A DNA stretch of 64,000 nt, from assembly GCA_036768485.1 (NCBI GenBank), contig JAVLUZ010000567.1:62001-126000 (forward strand). Direction: 5' to 3'. Source of the stretch: Mermis nigrescens. Taxonomy: Eukaryota > Nematoda > Enoplea > Mermithida > Mermithidae. Shown here piece after piece: positions 14,167 to 26,994 of this stretch; the stretch's first letter is position 1, and each line of letters starts with the position of its first letter. The notes beneath the pieces were generated by a model. That model searched no databases and had not been told where the DNA came from. It saw only the letters and a program-made list of their open reading frames with translations. The position numbers and the translations under genes were made by a program.

Positions 14167-16283
14167 TTGTAATTAACGGATCAAACGTTAGATAACGTTC
14201 CATTGCTCGGTTGAGCAGCATACTGCAAGCTGGGCCAAAACAATCAGGCGCATTTTTGTCGACATGCATATTGAAGAAAATCACTAATTTGTCCCTTTTT
14301 CTTCTTCGGCGGTAATGGCAAATTAGGCGGCACTCACAATAACGGAATAAATTTTTTCTTATTCTTTGGCGGCTTTTTCACGTATAGCTCACCGTCCTTA
14401 AAAGACAATCCAATCGGCGTTCCGAATAACGTAATTTTATTTTTGTCGGAATACGTCAGTCGTTATTAACAGATTGAGCGCTAAATAACGTTCCATCGCT
14501 CAGTTGAGCGGCATACTCCACAGCTTGGTCAAAACAATCCGGCGCATTTTTGTCGACATGCATATTGAAGAAAATCACTAATTTGTCCCTTTTTCTTCTT
14601 CGGCGGTAATGGCAAATTAGGCGGCACTCGCAATAACAGAATTAATTTTTTCTTATTATTTGGCGGTTTTTTACGTATAGCTTGTTGTCCTCAAAAACAA
14701 TTCAATCGGCGTTCCGAATAACGTAATTTTATTTTTGTCGGAATACGTCAATTGTAATTAACGGATCAAACGTTAGATAACGTTCCATTGCTCGGTTGAG
14801 CAGCATACTGCAAGCTGGGCCAAAACAATCAGGCGCATTTTTGTCGACATGCATATTGAAGAAAATCACTAATTTGTCCCTTTTTCTTCTTCGGCGGTAA
14901 TGGCAAATTAGGCGGCACTCACAATAACGGAATAAATTTTTTCTTATTCTTTGGCGGCTTTTTCACGTATAGCTCACCGTCCTTAAAAGACAATCCAATC
15001 GGCGTTCCGAATAACGTAATTTTATTTTTGTCGGAATACGTCAGTCGTTATTAACAGATTGAGCGCTAAATAACGTTCCATCGCTCAATTGAGCGGCATA
15101 CTCCACGCTTGGTCAAAACAATCCGGCGCATTTTTGTCGACATGCATATTGAAGAAAATCACTAATTTGTCCCTTTTTCTTCTTCGGCGGTAATGGCAAA
15201 TTAGGCGGCACTCGCAATAACAGAATTAATTTTTTCTTATTATTTGGCGGTTTTTTTACGTATAGCTTGTTGTCCTCAAAAACAATTCAATCGGCGTTCC
15301 GAATAACGTAATTTTATTTTTGTCGGAATACGTCAATTGTAATTAACGGATCAAACGTTAGATAACGTTCCATTGCTCGGTTGAGCAGCATACTGCAAGC
15401 TGGGCCAAAACAATCAGGCGCATTTTTGTCGACATGCATATTGAAGAAAATCACTAATTTGTCCCTTTTTCTTCTTTGGCGGTAATGGCAAATTAGGCGG
15501 CACTCACAATAACGGAATAAATTTTTTCTTATTCTTTGGCGGCTTTTTCACGTATAGCTCACCGTCCTTAAAAGACAATCCAATCGGCGTTCCGAATAAC
15601 GTAATTTTATTTTTGTCGGAATACGTCAGTCGTTATTAACAGATTGAGCGCTAAATAACGTTCCATTGCTCAATTGAGCGGCATACTCCACGCTTGGTCA
15701 AAACAATCCGGCGCATTTTTGTCGACATGCATATTGAAGAAAATCACTAATTTGTCCCTTTTTCTTCTTCGGCGGTAATGGCAAATTAGGCGGCACTCGC
15801 AATAACAGAATTAATTTTTTCTTATTATTTGGCGGTTTTTTTACGTATAGCTTGTTGTCCTCAAAAACAATTCAATCGGCGTTCCGAATAACGTAATTTT
15901 ATTTTTGTCGGAATACGTCAATTGTAATTAACGGATCAAACGTTAGATAACGTTCCATTGCTCGGTTGAGCAGCATACTGCAAGCTGGGCCAAAACAATC
16001 AGGCGCATTTTTGTCGACATGCATATTGAAGAAAATCACTAATTTGTCCCTTTTTCTTCTTCGGCGGTAATGGCAAATTAGGCGGCACTCACAATAACGG
16101 AATAAATTTTTTCTTATTCTTTGGCGGCTTTTTCACGTATAGCTCACCGTCCTTAAAAGACAATCCAATCGGCGTTCCGAATAACGTAATTTTATTTTTG
16201 TCGGAATACGTCAGTCGTTATTAACAGATTGAGCGCTAAATAACGTTCCATTGCTCAATTGAGCGGCATACTCCACAGCTTGG

Positions 16284-16508
16284 TCAAAACAATCCGGCGC
16301 ATTTTTGTCGACATGCATATTGAAGAAAATCACTAATTTGTCCCTTTTTCTTCTTCGGCGGTAATGGCGAATTAGGCGGCACTCGCAATAACAGAATTAA
16401 TTTTTTCTTATTATTTGGCGGTTTTTTTACGTATAGCTTGTTGTCCTCAAAAACCAGTTCAATCGGCGTTCCGAATAACGTAATTTTATTTTTGTCGGAA
16501 TACGTCAA
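16284..16508 (-). other. Satellite open frame, 74 codons, third copy
   Basis: Same frame as at 11893-12117 with one substitution (NSPLPP for NLPLPP). It sits eight monomers (2342 bp) from the previous open copy, so openness follows monomer variants and not an independent gene unit. Confidence 0.35.
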
Positions 16509-17452
16509 TTGTAATTAACGGATCAAACGTTAGATAACGTTCCATTGCTCGGTTGAGCAGCATACTGCAAGCTGGGCCAAAACAATCAGGCGCATTTTTG
16601 TCGACATGCATATTGAAGAAAATCACTAATTTGTCCCTTTTTCTTCTTCGGCGGTAATGGCAAATTAGGCGGCACTCACAATAACGGAATAAATTTTTTC
16701 TTATTCTTTGGCGGCTTTTTTACGTATAGCTCACCGTCCTTAAAAGACAATCCAATCGGCGTTCCGAATAACGTAATTTTATTTTTGTCGGAATACGTCA
16801 GTCGTTATTAACAGATTGAGCGCTAAATAACGTTCCATTGCTCAGTTGAGCGGCATACTCCACAGCTTGGTCAAAACAATCCGGCGCATTTTTGTCGACA
16901 TGCATATTGAAGAAAATCACTAATTTGTCCCTTTTTCTTCTTCGGCGGTAATGGCAAATTAGGCGGCACTCGCAATAACAGAATTAATTTTTTCTTATTA
17001 TTTGGCGGTTTTTTTACGTATAGCTTGTTGTCCTCAAAACATCAATCGGCGTTCCGAATAACGTAATTTTATTTTTGTCGGAATACGTCAATTGTAATTA
17101 ACGGATCAAACGTTAGATAACGTTCCATTGCTCGGTTGAGCAGCATACTGCAAGCTGGGCCAAAACAATCAGGCGCATTTTTGTCGACATGCATATTGAA
17201 GAAAATCACTAATTTGTCCCTTTTTCTTCTTCGGCGGTAATGGCAAATTAGGCGGCACTCACAATATCGGAATAAATTTTTTCTTATTCTTTGGCGGCTT
17301 TTTCACGTATAGCTCACCGTCCTTAAAAGACAATCCAATCGGCGTTCCGAATGACGTAATTTTATTTTTGTCGGAATACGTCTGTCGTTATTAACAGATT
17401 GAGCGCTAAATAACGTTCCATCGCTCAATTGAGCGGCATACTCCACGCTTGG

Positions 17453-17677
17453 TCAAAACAATCCGGCGCATTTTTGTCGACATGCATATTGAAGAAAATT
17501 ACTAGTTTGTCCCTTTTTCTTCTTCGGCGGTAATGGCAAATTAGGCGGCACTCGCAATAACAGAATTAATTTTTTCTTATTATTTGGCGGTTTTTTTACG
17601 TATAGCTTGTTGTCCTCAAAAACCAGTTCAATCGGCGTTCCGAATAACGTAATTTTATTTTTGTCGGAATACGTCAA
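17453..17677 (-). other. Satellite open frame, 74 codons, fourth copy
   Basis: Same frame as at 11893-12117, with GQTSN in place of GQISD. It lies 1169 bp (four monomers) from the third copy. It is probably kept open by the same CAAAAACCAGTTC spacing variant. Confidence 0.35.
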
Positions 17678-18745
17678 TTGTAATTAACGGATCAAACGTT
17701 AGATAACGTTCCATTGCTCGGTTGAGCAGCATACTGCAAGCTGGGCCAAAACAATCAGGCGCATTTTTGTCGACATGCATATTGAAGAAAATCACTAATT
17801 TGTCCCTTTTTCTTCTTTGGCGGTAATGGCAAATTAGGCGGCACTCACAATAACGGAATAAATTTTTTCTTATTCTTTGGCGGCTTTTTCACGTATAGCT
17901 CACCGTCCTTAAAAGACAATCCAATCGGCGTTCCGAATAACGTAATTTTATTTTTGTCGGAATACGTCAGTCGTTATTAACAGATTGAGCGCTAAATAAC
18001 GTTCCATTGCTCAATTGAGCGGCATACTCCACGCTTGGTCAAAACAATCCGGCGCATTTTTGTCGACATGCATATTGAAGAAAATCACTAATTTGTCCCT
18101 TTTTCTTCTTCGGCGGTAATGGCGAATTAGGCGGCACTCGCAATAACAGAATTAATTTTTTCTTATTATTTGGCGGTTTTTTACGTATAGCTTGTTGTCC
18201 TCAAAAACCAGTTCAATCGGCGTTCCGAATAACGTAATTTTATTTTTGTCGGAATACGTCAATTGTAATTAACGGATCAAACGTTAGATAACGTTCCATT
18301 GCTCGGTTGAGCAGCATACTGCAAGCTGGGCCAAAACAATCAGGCGCATTTTTGTCGACATGCATATTGAAGAAAATCACTAATTTGTCCCTTTTTCTTC
18401 TTCGGCGGTAATGGCAAATTAGGCGGCACTCACAATAACGGAATAAATTTTTTCTTATTCTTTGGCGGCTTTTTTACGTATAGCTCACCGTCCTTAAAAG
18501 ACAATCCAATCGGCGTTCCGAATAACGTAATTTTATTTTTGTCGGAATACGTCAGTCGTTATTAACAGATTGAGCGCTAAATAACGTTCCATTGCTCAGT
18601 TGAGCGGCATACTCCACGCTTGGTCAAAACAATCCGGCGCATTTTTGTCGACATGCATATTGAAGAAAATCACTAATTTGTCCCTTTTTCTTCTTCGGCG
18701 GTAATGGCAAATTAGGCGGCACTCGCAATAACAGAATTAATTTTT

Positions 18746-19319
18746 NNNNNNNNNNNNNNNNNNNNNNNNNNNNNNNNNNNNNNNNNNNNNNNNNNNNNNN
18801 NNNNNNNNNNNNNNNNNNNNNNNNNNNNNNNNNNNNNNNNNNNNNNNNNNNNNNNNNNNNNNNNNNNNNNNNNNNNNNNNNNNNNNNNNNNNNNNNNNNN
18901 NNNNNNNNNNNNNNNNNNNNNNNNNNNNNNNNNNNNNNNNNNNNNNNNNNNNNNNNNNNNNNNNNNNNNNNNNNNNNNNNNNNNNNNNNNNNNNNNNNNN
19001 NNNNNNNNNNNNNNNNNNNNNNNNNNNNNNNNNNNNNNNNNNNNNNNNNNNNNNNNNNNNNNNNNNNNNNNNNNNNNNNNNNNNNNNNNNNNNNNNNNNN
19101 NNNNNNNNNNNNNNNNNNNNNNNNNNNNNNNNNNNNNNNNNNNNNNNNNNNNNNNNNNNNNNNNNNNNNNNNNNNNNNNNNNNNNNNNNNNNNNNNNNNN
19201 NNNNNNNNNNNNNNNNNNNNNNNNNNNNNNNNNNNNNNNNNNNNNNNNNNNNNNNNNNNNNNNNNNNNNNNNNNNNNNNNNNNNNNNNNNNNNNNNNNNN
19301 NNNNNNNNNNNNNNNNNNN
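18746..19319. other. Assembly gap (574 N)
   Basis: The run of N begins inside an A monomer of array 1 (monomer start about 18706). It ends inside a B-like monomer of array 2 (virtual monomer start about 19308). The distance between those phases is about 602 bp, close to two monomers, so the stated size is plausible in phase. However, the gap falls exactly where one higher-order pattern gives way to the other. The true transition, and possibly a large amount of collapsed array, is therefore hidden here. Confidence 0.98.
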
Positions 19320-19598
19320 AGCACTCGCAATAACGGAATAAATTTTTCTTATTCTTTGGTGGCTTTTTTATGTATATCTCACCGCCCTTAAAAGACAATC
19401 CAATCGGCGTTCCAAATAATATAATTTTATTTTTCCGCAGTACGTCAGTTGTAATTAACAGATTGAGCGCTAAATAATGTTCCATCACTCAGTTGAGCGG
19501 CATACTCCCAGCTTAGTCAGAACAATCCGGCACATTTTTGTTGACATGCATATTGAAGAAAATCACTAATTTGTCCCTTTTTCTTCTTCGGCAGTAAT

Positions 19599-20492
19599 GG
19601 CAAATTAGGCGGCACTCGCAATAACAGAATAAATTTTTTCTTGTTCTTTGGCGGCTTTTTTACGTATATCTCACCGCCCTTAAAAGACAATCCAATCGGC
19701 GTTCCGAATAATATAATTTTATTTTTCCGCAATACATCAGTCAAAATTAACAGATTGAACGCCAAATAACGTTCCATTGTTCGGTTGAGCGGCATACTCC
19801 AAGCTTGGCCAAAACAATCAAGCAAGCGTTTTATTGCTTAATTGAGCAGCATACTGCAAGCTGGGCCAAAACAATCAGGCGCATTTTTGTCAACAAGCAT
19901 ATTGAATGGCAAATTAGGCGGCACTCGCAGTAACAAAATTAATTTTTGCTTATTATTTGGCGGTTTTTTTACATATAGCTTGTTGTCCTCAAAAACCAAT
20001 CCAATCGGCATTCCGAATAACGTAATTTTGTTTTTGTCTGAATACGTCAGTTGTAATTAACAGATTGAGCGCTAAATAACATTCCATCACTCAGTTGAGC
20101 GGCATACTCCCAGCTTAGTCAGAACAATCCGGCGCATTTTTGTCGACACGCATATTGAAGAAAATCACTAATTTGTCCCTTTTTCTTCTTCGGTGGTAAT
20201 GGCAAATTAGGTAGCACTCGCAATAACGGAATAAATTTTTTCTTATTCTTTGGTGGCTTTTTTATGTATATCTCACCGCCCTTAAAAGACAATCCAATCG
20301 GCGTTCCAAATAATATAATTTTATTTTTCCGCAGTACGTCAGTTGTAATTAACAGATTGAGCGCTAAATAATGTTCCATCACTCAGTTGAGCGGCATACT
20401 CCCAGCTTAGTCAGAACAATCCGGCACATTTTTGTTGACATGCATATTGAAGAAAATCACTAATTTGTCCCTTTTTCTTCTTCGGCAGTAAT
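19599..20492. repeat. Representative 894-bp trimer of array 2
   Basis: The three monomers run 19599-19907 (309 bp), 19908-20200 (293 bp) and 20201-20492 (292 bp). The first starts B-like (AACAGAATAAA, CTCACCGCCCTTAAAAGAC). Its 3' end carries an extra copy of about 60 bp around GCATACTGCAAGCTGGGCC. It lacks about 43 bp (the AGAAAATCACTAATTTGTCC to TTCTTCGG stretch) just before the next anchor. The second is A-like (AACAAAATTAA, GCTTGTTGTCCTCAAAAAC). The third is B-like with TTAGGTAGCACTCG and TTATGTATATCTCACC. The extra 60 bp matches class A sequence, so the 309-bp monomer looks like a B/A recombinant. Confidence 0.9.
20119..20382 (-). other. Satellite open frame, 87 codons (array 2, third monomer)
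   Basis: The frame begins MMEHYLALNLLITTDVLRKN and ends in CRQKCAGLF. It recurs in the third monomer of nearly all trimers, for example at 21013-21276, 22801-23064, 23695-23958, 24589-24852, 27272-27535, 30246-30509, 33220-33483, 37378-37641 and 39756-40019. An 80-codon form (21928, 25504, 28187, 32055, 35027, 42168) ends at CR because TTTTTGTCGACA became TTTTTATCGACA, making a stop. It is homologous along its length to the 102-codon frame. Persistence of the frame mostly reflects copy number, so selection cannot be inferred without a substitution test. Confidence 0.45.
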
Positions 20493-20719
20493 GGCAAATT
20501 AGGCGGCACTCGCAATAACAGAATAAATTTTTTCTTGTTCTTTAGCGGCTTTTTTACGTATATCTCACCGCCCTTAAAAGACAATCCAATTGGCGTTCCG
20601 AATAATATAATTTTATTTTTCCGCAATACATCAGTCAAAATTAACAGATTGAACGCCAAATAACGTTCCATTGTTCGGTTGAGCGGCATACTCCAAGCTT
20701 GGCCAAAACAATCAAGCAA
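20411..20719 (-). other. Satellite open frame, 102 codons (array 2, first B-like monomer)
   Basis: The frame begins MLDCFGQAWSMPLNRTMERY, continues through LAFNLLILTDVLRKNKIILF and GTPIGLSFKGGEIYVKKP, and ends in CQQKCAGLF. The same or a slightly shorter frame (86 codons, starting MERYLAF) recurs in nearly every trimer, for example at 19517-19825, 21305-21613, 22199-22507, 23093-23353, 24881-25189, 27564-27872, 31432-31740, 37670-37930 and 40048-40356. The 102- and 86-codon forms differ by the start at MLDC or MERY; a CGA-to-TGA change before TMERY closes the long form. The protein is basic, with Lys-Lys-Pro-Pro and Pro-Pro-Lys-Lys-Lys-Lys runs, and matches no family I recognise. Confidence 0.45.
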
Positions 20720-23700
20720 GCGTTTTATTGCTTAATTGAGCAGCATACTGCAAGCTGGGCCAAAACAATCAGGCGCATTTTTGTCAACAAGCATATTGAA
20801 TGGCAAATTAGGCGGCACTCGCAATAACAAAATTAATTTTTGCTTATTATTTGGCGGTTTTTTTACATATAGCTTGTTGTCCTCAAAAACCAATCCAATC
20901 GGCATTCCAAATAACGTAATTTTGTTTTTGTCTGAATACGTCAGTTGTAATTAACAGATTGAGCGCTAAATAACATTCCATCACTCAGTTGAGCGGCATA
21001 CTCCCAGCTTAGTCAGAACAATCCGGCGCATTTTTGTCGACACGCATATTGAAGAAAATCACTAATTTGTCCCTTTTTCTTCTTCGGTGGTAATGGCAAA
21101 TTAGGTAGCACTCGCAATAACGGAATAAATTTTTTCTTATTCTTTGGTGGCTTTTTTATGTATATCTCACCGCCCTTAAAAGACAATCCAATCGGCGTTC
21201 CAAATAATATAATTTTATTTTTCCGCAGTACGTCAGTTGTAATTAACAGATTGAGCGCTAAATAATGTTCCATCACTCAGTTGAGCGGCATACTCCCAGC
21301 TTAGTCAGAACAATCCGGCACATTTTTGTTGACATGCATATTGAAGAAAATCACTAATTTGTCCCTTTTTCTTCTTCGGCAGTAATGGCAAATTAGGCGG
21401 CACTCGCAATAACAGAATAAATTTTTTCTTGTTCTTTGGCGGCTTTTTTACGTATATCTCACCGCCCTTAAAAGACAATCCAATCGGCGTTCCGAATAAT
21501 ATAATTTTATTTTTCCGCAATACGTCAGTCAAAATTAACAGATTGAACGCCAAATAACGTTCCATTGTTTGGTTGAGCGGCATACTCCAAGCTTGGCCAA
21601 AACAATCAAGCAAGCGTTTTATTGCTTAATTGAGCAGCATACTGCAAGCTGGGCCAAAACAATCAGGCGCATTTTTGTCAACAAGCATATTGAATGGCAA
21701 ATTAGGCGGCACTCGCAATAACAAAATTAATTTTTGCTTATTATTTGGCGGTTTTTTTACATATAGCTTGTTGTCCTCAAAAACCAATCCAATCGGCATT
21801 CCAAATAACGTAATTTTGTTTTTGTCTGAATACGTCAGTTGTAATTAACAGATTGAGCGCTAAATAACATTCCATCACTCAGTTGAGCGGCATACTCCCA
21901 GCTTAGTCAGAACAATCCGGCGCATTTTTATCGACACGCATATTGAAGAAAATCACTAATTTGTCCCTTTTTCTTCTTCGGTGGTAATGGCAAATTAGGT
22001 AGCACTCGCAATAACGGAATAAATTTTTTCTTATTCTTTGGTGGCTTTTTTATGTATATCTCACCGCCCTTAAAAGACAATCCAATCGGCGTTCCAAATA
22101 ATATAATTTTATTTTTCCGCAGTACGTCAGTTGTAATTAACAGATTGAGCGCTAAATAATGTTCCATCACTCAGTTGAGCGGCATACTCCCAGCTTAGTC
22201 AGAACAATCCGGCACATTTTTGTTGACATGCATATTGAAGAAAATCACTAATTTGTCCCTTTTTCTTCTTCGGCAGTAATGGCAAATTAGGCGGCACTCG
22301 CAATAACAGAATAAATTTTTTCTTGTTCTTTGGCGGCTTTTTTACGTATATCTCACCGCCCTTAAAAGACAATCCAATCGGCGTTCCGAATAATATAATT
22401 TTATTTTTCCGCAATACATCAGTCAAAATTAACAGATTGAACGCCAAATAACGTTCCATTGTTCGGTTGAGCGGCATACTCCAAGCTTGGCCAAAACAAT
22501 CAAGCAAGCGTTTTATTGCTTAATTGAGCAGCATACTGCAAGCTGGGCCAAAACAATCAGGCGCATTTTTGTCAACAAGCATATTGAATGGCGAATTAGG
22601 CGGCACTCGCAGTAACAAAATTAATTTTTGCTTATTATTTGGCGGTTTTTTTACATATAGCTTGTTGTCCTCAAAAACCAATCCAATCGGCATTCCGAAT
22701 AACGTAATTTTGTTTTTGTCTGAATACGTCAGTTGTAATTAACAGATTGAGCGCTAAATAACATTCCATCACTCAGTTGAGCGGCATACTCCCAGCTTAG
22801 TCAGAACAATCCGGCGCATTTTTGTCGACACGCATATTGAAGAAAATCACTAATTTGTCCCTTTTTCTTCTTCGGTGGTAATGGCAAATTAGGTAGCACT
22901 CGCAATAACGGAATAAATTTTTTCTTATTCTTTGGTGGCTTTTTTATGTATATCTCACCGCCCTTAAAAGACAATCCAATCGGCGTTCCAAATAATATAA
23001 TTTTATTTTTCCGCAGTACGTCAGTTGTAATTAACAGATTGAGCGCTAAATAATGTTCCATCACTCAGTTGAGCGGCATACTCCCAGCTTAGTCAGAACA
23101 ATCCGGCACATTTTTGTTGACATGCATATTGAAGAAAATCACTAATTTGTCCCTTTTTCTTCTTCGGCAGTAATGGCAAATTAGGCGGCACTCGCAATAA
23201 CAGAATAAATTTTTTCTTGTTCTTTGGCGGCTTTTTTACGTATATCTCACCGCCCTTAAAAGACAATCCAATCGGCGTTCCGAATAATATAATTTTATTT
23301 TTCCGCAATACATCAGTCAAAATTAACAGATTGAACGCCAAATAACGTTCCATTGTTCAGTTGAGCGGCATACTCCAAGCTTGGCCAAAACAATCAAGCA
23401 AGCGTTTTATTGCTTAATTGAGCAGCATACTGCAAGCTGGGCCAAAACAATCAGGCGCATTTTTGTCAACAAGCATATTGAATGGCGAATTAGGCGGCAC
23501 TCGCAGTAACAAAATTAATTTTTGCTTATTATTTGGCGGTTTTTTTACATATAGCTTGTTGTCCTCAAAAACCAATCCAATCGGCATTCCGAATAACGTA
23601 ATTTTGTTTTTGTCTGAATACGTCAGTTGTAATTAACAGATTGAGCGCTAAATAACATTCCATCACTCAGTTGAGCGGCATACTCCCAGCTTAGTCAGAA

Positions 23701-26700
23701 CAATCCGGCGCATTTTTGTCGACACGCATATTGAAGAAAATCACTAATTTGTCCCTTTTTCTTCTTCGGTGGTAATGGCAAATTAGGTAGCACTCGCAAT
23801 AACGGAATAAATTTTTTCTTATTCTTTGGTGGCTTTTTTATGTATATCTCACCGCCCTTAAAAGACAATCCAATCGGCGTTCCAAATAATATAATTTTAT
23901 TTTTCCGCAGTACGTCAGTTGTAATTAACAGATTGAGCGCTAAATAATGTTCCATCACTCAGTTGAGCGGCATACTCCCAGCTTAGTCAGAACAATCCGG
24001 CACATTTTTGTTGACATGCATATTGAAGAAAATCACTAATTTGTCCCTTTTTCTTCTTCGGCAGTAATGGCAAATTAGGCGGCACTCGCAATAACAGAAT
24101 AAATTTTTTCTTGTTCTTTGGCGGCTTTTTTACGTATATCTCACCGCCCTTAAAAGACAATCCAATCGGCGTTCCGAATAATATAATTTTATTTTTCCGC
24201 AATACATCAGTCAAAATTAACAGATTGAACGCCAAATAACGTTCCATTGTTCAGTTGAGCGGCATACTCCAAGCTTGGCCAAAACAATCAAGCAAGCGTT
24301 TTATTGCTTAATTGAGCAGCATACTGCAAGCTGGGCCAAAACAATCAGGCGCATTTTTGTCAACAAGCATATTGAATGGCGAATTAGGCGGCACTCGCAG
24401 TAACAAAATTAATTTTTGCTTATTATTTGGCGGTTTTTTTACATATAGCTTGTTGTCCTCAAAAACCAATCCAATCGGCATTCCGAATAACGTAATTTTG
24501 TTTTTGTCTGAATACGTCAGTTGTAATTAACAGATTGAGCGCTAAATAACATTCCATCACTCAGTTGAGCGGCATACTCCCAGCTTAGTCAGAACAATCC
24601 GGCGCATTTTTGTCGACACGCATATTGAAGAAAATCACTAATTTGTCCCTTTTTCTTCTTCGGTGGTAATGGCAAATTAGGTAGCACTCGCAATAACGGA
24701 ATAAATTTTTTCTTATTCTTTGGTGGCTTTTTTATGTATATCTCACCGCCCTTAAAAGACAATCCAATCGGCGTTCCAAATAATATAATTTTATTTTTCC
24801 GCAGTACGTCAGTTGTAATTAACAGATTGAGCGCTAAATAATGTTCCATCACTCAGTTGAGCGGCATACTCCCAGCTTAGTCAGAACAATCCGGCACATT
24901 TTTGTTGACATGCATATTGAAGAAAATCACTAATTTGTCCCTTTTTCTTCTTCGGCAGTAATGGCAAATTAGGCGGCACTCGCAATAACAGAATAAATTT
25001 TTTCTTGTTCTTTGGCGGCTTTTTTACGTATATCTCACCGCCCTTAAAAGACAATCCAATTGGCGTTCCGAATAATATAATTTTATTTTTCCGCAATACG
25101 TCAGTCAAAATTAACAGATTGAACGCCAAATAACGTTCCATTGTTTGGTTGAGCAGCATACTCCAAGCTTGGCCAAAACAATCAAGCAAGCGTTTTATTG
25201 CTTAATTGAGCAACATACTGCAAGCTGGGCCAAAACAATCAGGCGCATTTTTGTCAACAAGCATATTGAATGGCGAATTAGGCGGCACTCGCAATAACAA
25301 AATTAATTTTTGCTTATTATTTGGCGGTTTTTTTACATATAGCTTGTTGTCCTCAAAAACCAATCCAATCGGCATTCCAAATAACGTAATTTTGTTTTTG
25401 TCTGAATACGTCAGTTATAATTAACAGATTGAGCGCTAAATAACATTCCATCACTCAGTTGAGCGGCATACTCCCAGCTTAGTCAGAACAATCCGGCGCA
25501 TTTTTATCGACACGCATATTGAAGAAAATCACTAATTTGTCCCTTTTTCTTCTTCGGTGGTAATGGCAAATTAGGTAGCACTCGCAATAACGGAATAAAT
25601 TTTTTCTTATTTTTTGGCAGCTTTTTTACGTATATCTCACCGTCCTTAAAAGACAATCCAATCGGCGTTCCAAATAATATAATTTTATTTTTCCGCAGTA
25701 CGTCAGTTGTAATTAACAGATTGAGCGCTAAATAATGTTCCATCACTCAGTTGAGCGGCATACTCCCAGCTTAGTCAGAACAATCCGGCACATTTTTGTT
25801 GACATGCATATTGAAGAAAATCACTAATTTGTCCCTTTTTCTTCTTCAGCAGTAATGGCAAATTAGGCGGCACTCGCAATAACAGAATAAATTTTTTCTT
25901 GTTCTTTGGCGGCTTTTTTACGTATATCTCACCGCCCTTAAAAGACAATCCAATCGGCGTTCCGAATAATATAATTTTATTTTTCCGCAATACATCAGTC
26001 AAAATTAACAGATTGAACGCCAAATAACGTTCCATTGTTCAGCTTGAGCGGCATACTCCAAGCTTGGCCAAAACAATCAAGCAAGCATTTTATTGCTTAA
26101 TTGAGCAGCATACTGCAAGCTGGGCCAAAACAATCAGGCGCATTTTTGTCAACAAGCATATTGAATGGCGAATTAGGCGGCACTCGCAGTAACAAAATTA
26201 ATTTTTGCTTATTATTTGGCGGTTTTTTTACATATAGCTTGTTGTCCTCAAAAACCAATCCAATCGGCATTCCGAATAACGTAATTTTGTTTTTGTCTGA
26301 ATACGTCAGTTGTAATTAACAGATTGAGCGCTAAATAACATTCCATCACTCAGTTGAGCGGCATACTCCCAGCTTAGTCAGAACAATCCGGCGCATTTTT
26401 GTCGACAAGCATATTGAAGAAAATCACTAATTTGTCCCTTTTTCTTCTTCGGTGGTAATGGCAAATTAGGTAGCACTCGAAATAACGGAATAAATTTTTT
26501 CTTATTCTTTGGTGGCTTTTTTATGTATATCTCACCGCCCTTAAAAGACAATCCAATCGGCGTTCCAAATAATATAATTTTATTTTTCCGCAGTACGTCA
26601 GTTGTAATTAACAGATTGAGCGCTAAATAATGTTCCATCACTCAGTTGAGCGGCATACTCCCAGCTTAGTCAGAACAATCCGGCGCATTTTTGTCGACAT

Positions 26701-26994
26701 GCATATTGAAGAAAATCACTAATTTGTCCCTTTTTCTTCTTCGGCAGTAATGGCAAATTAGGCGGCACTCGCAATAACAGAATAAATTTTTTCTTGTTCT
26801 TTGGCGGCTTTTTTACGTATATCTCACCGCCCTTAAAAGACAATCCAATCGGCGTTCCGAATAATATAATTTTATTTTTCCGCAATACATCAGTCAAAAT
26901 TAACAGATTGAACGCCAAATAACGTTCCATTGTTCAGTTGAGCGGCATACTCCAAGCTTGGCCAAAACAATCAAGCAAGCGTTTTATTGCTTAA

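Larger units (their letters stand above)
1..18745. repeat. Satellite array 1: A/B dimeric higher-order repeat, monomer about 293 bp
   Basis: About 64 monomers in head-to-tail order. Successive copies of the anchor GGCAAATTAGGCGGCACTC start near 1, 294, 587, 880, 1171, 1465, 1757, 2049, 2340 and 2634, so spacing is 291-294 bp. Two classes are distinguished by linked variants. Class A has AACAGAATTAA, CTTGTTGTCCTCAAAAAC and CATACTGCAAGCTGGGCC. Class B has AACGGAATAAA, CTCACCGTCCTTAAAAGAC and CATACTCCACGCTTGGTC. They alternate over most of the array, giving a dimer of about 585 bp. The alternation breaks in places, for example A-A at 4380-4961 and B-B-B at 6420-7299. Length differences come mainly from the T6/T7 tract after GGCGG and from small deletions after TTGTCCTC. 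GTCGACATGCAT is present in nearly every monomer. The array runs off the left edge of the window. Its role is unknown; a centromeric or pericentromeric location is possible but not shown. Confidence 0.97.

Noticed and set aside
18712..19488. Long minus-strand open frames of 258 and 197 codons
   Set aside because: They run through the N gap; most residues are undefined.
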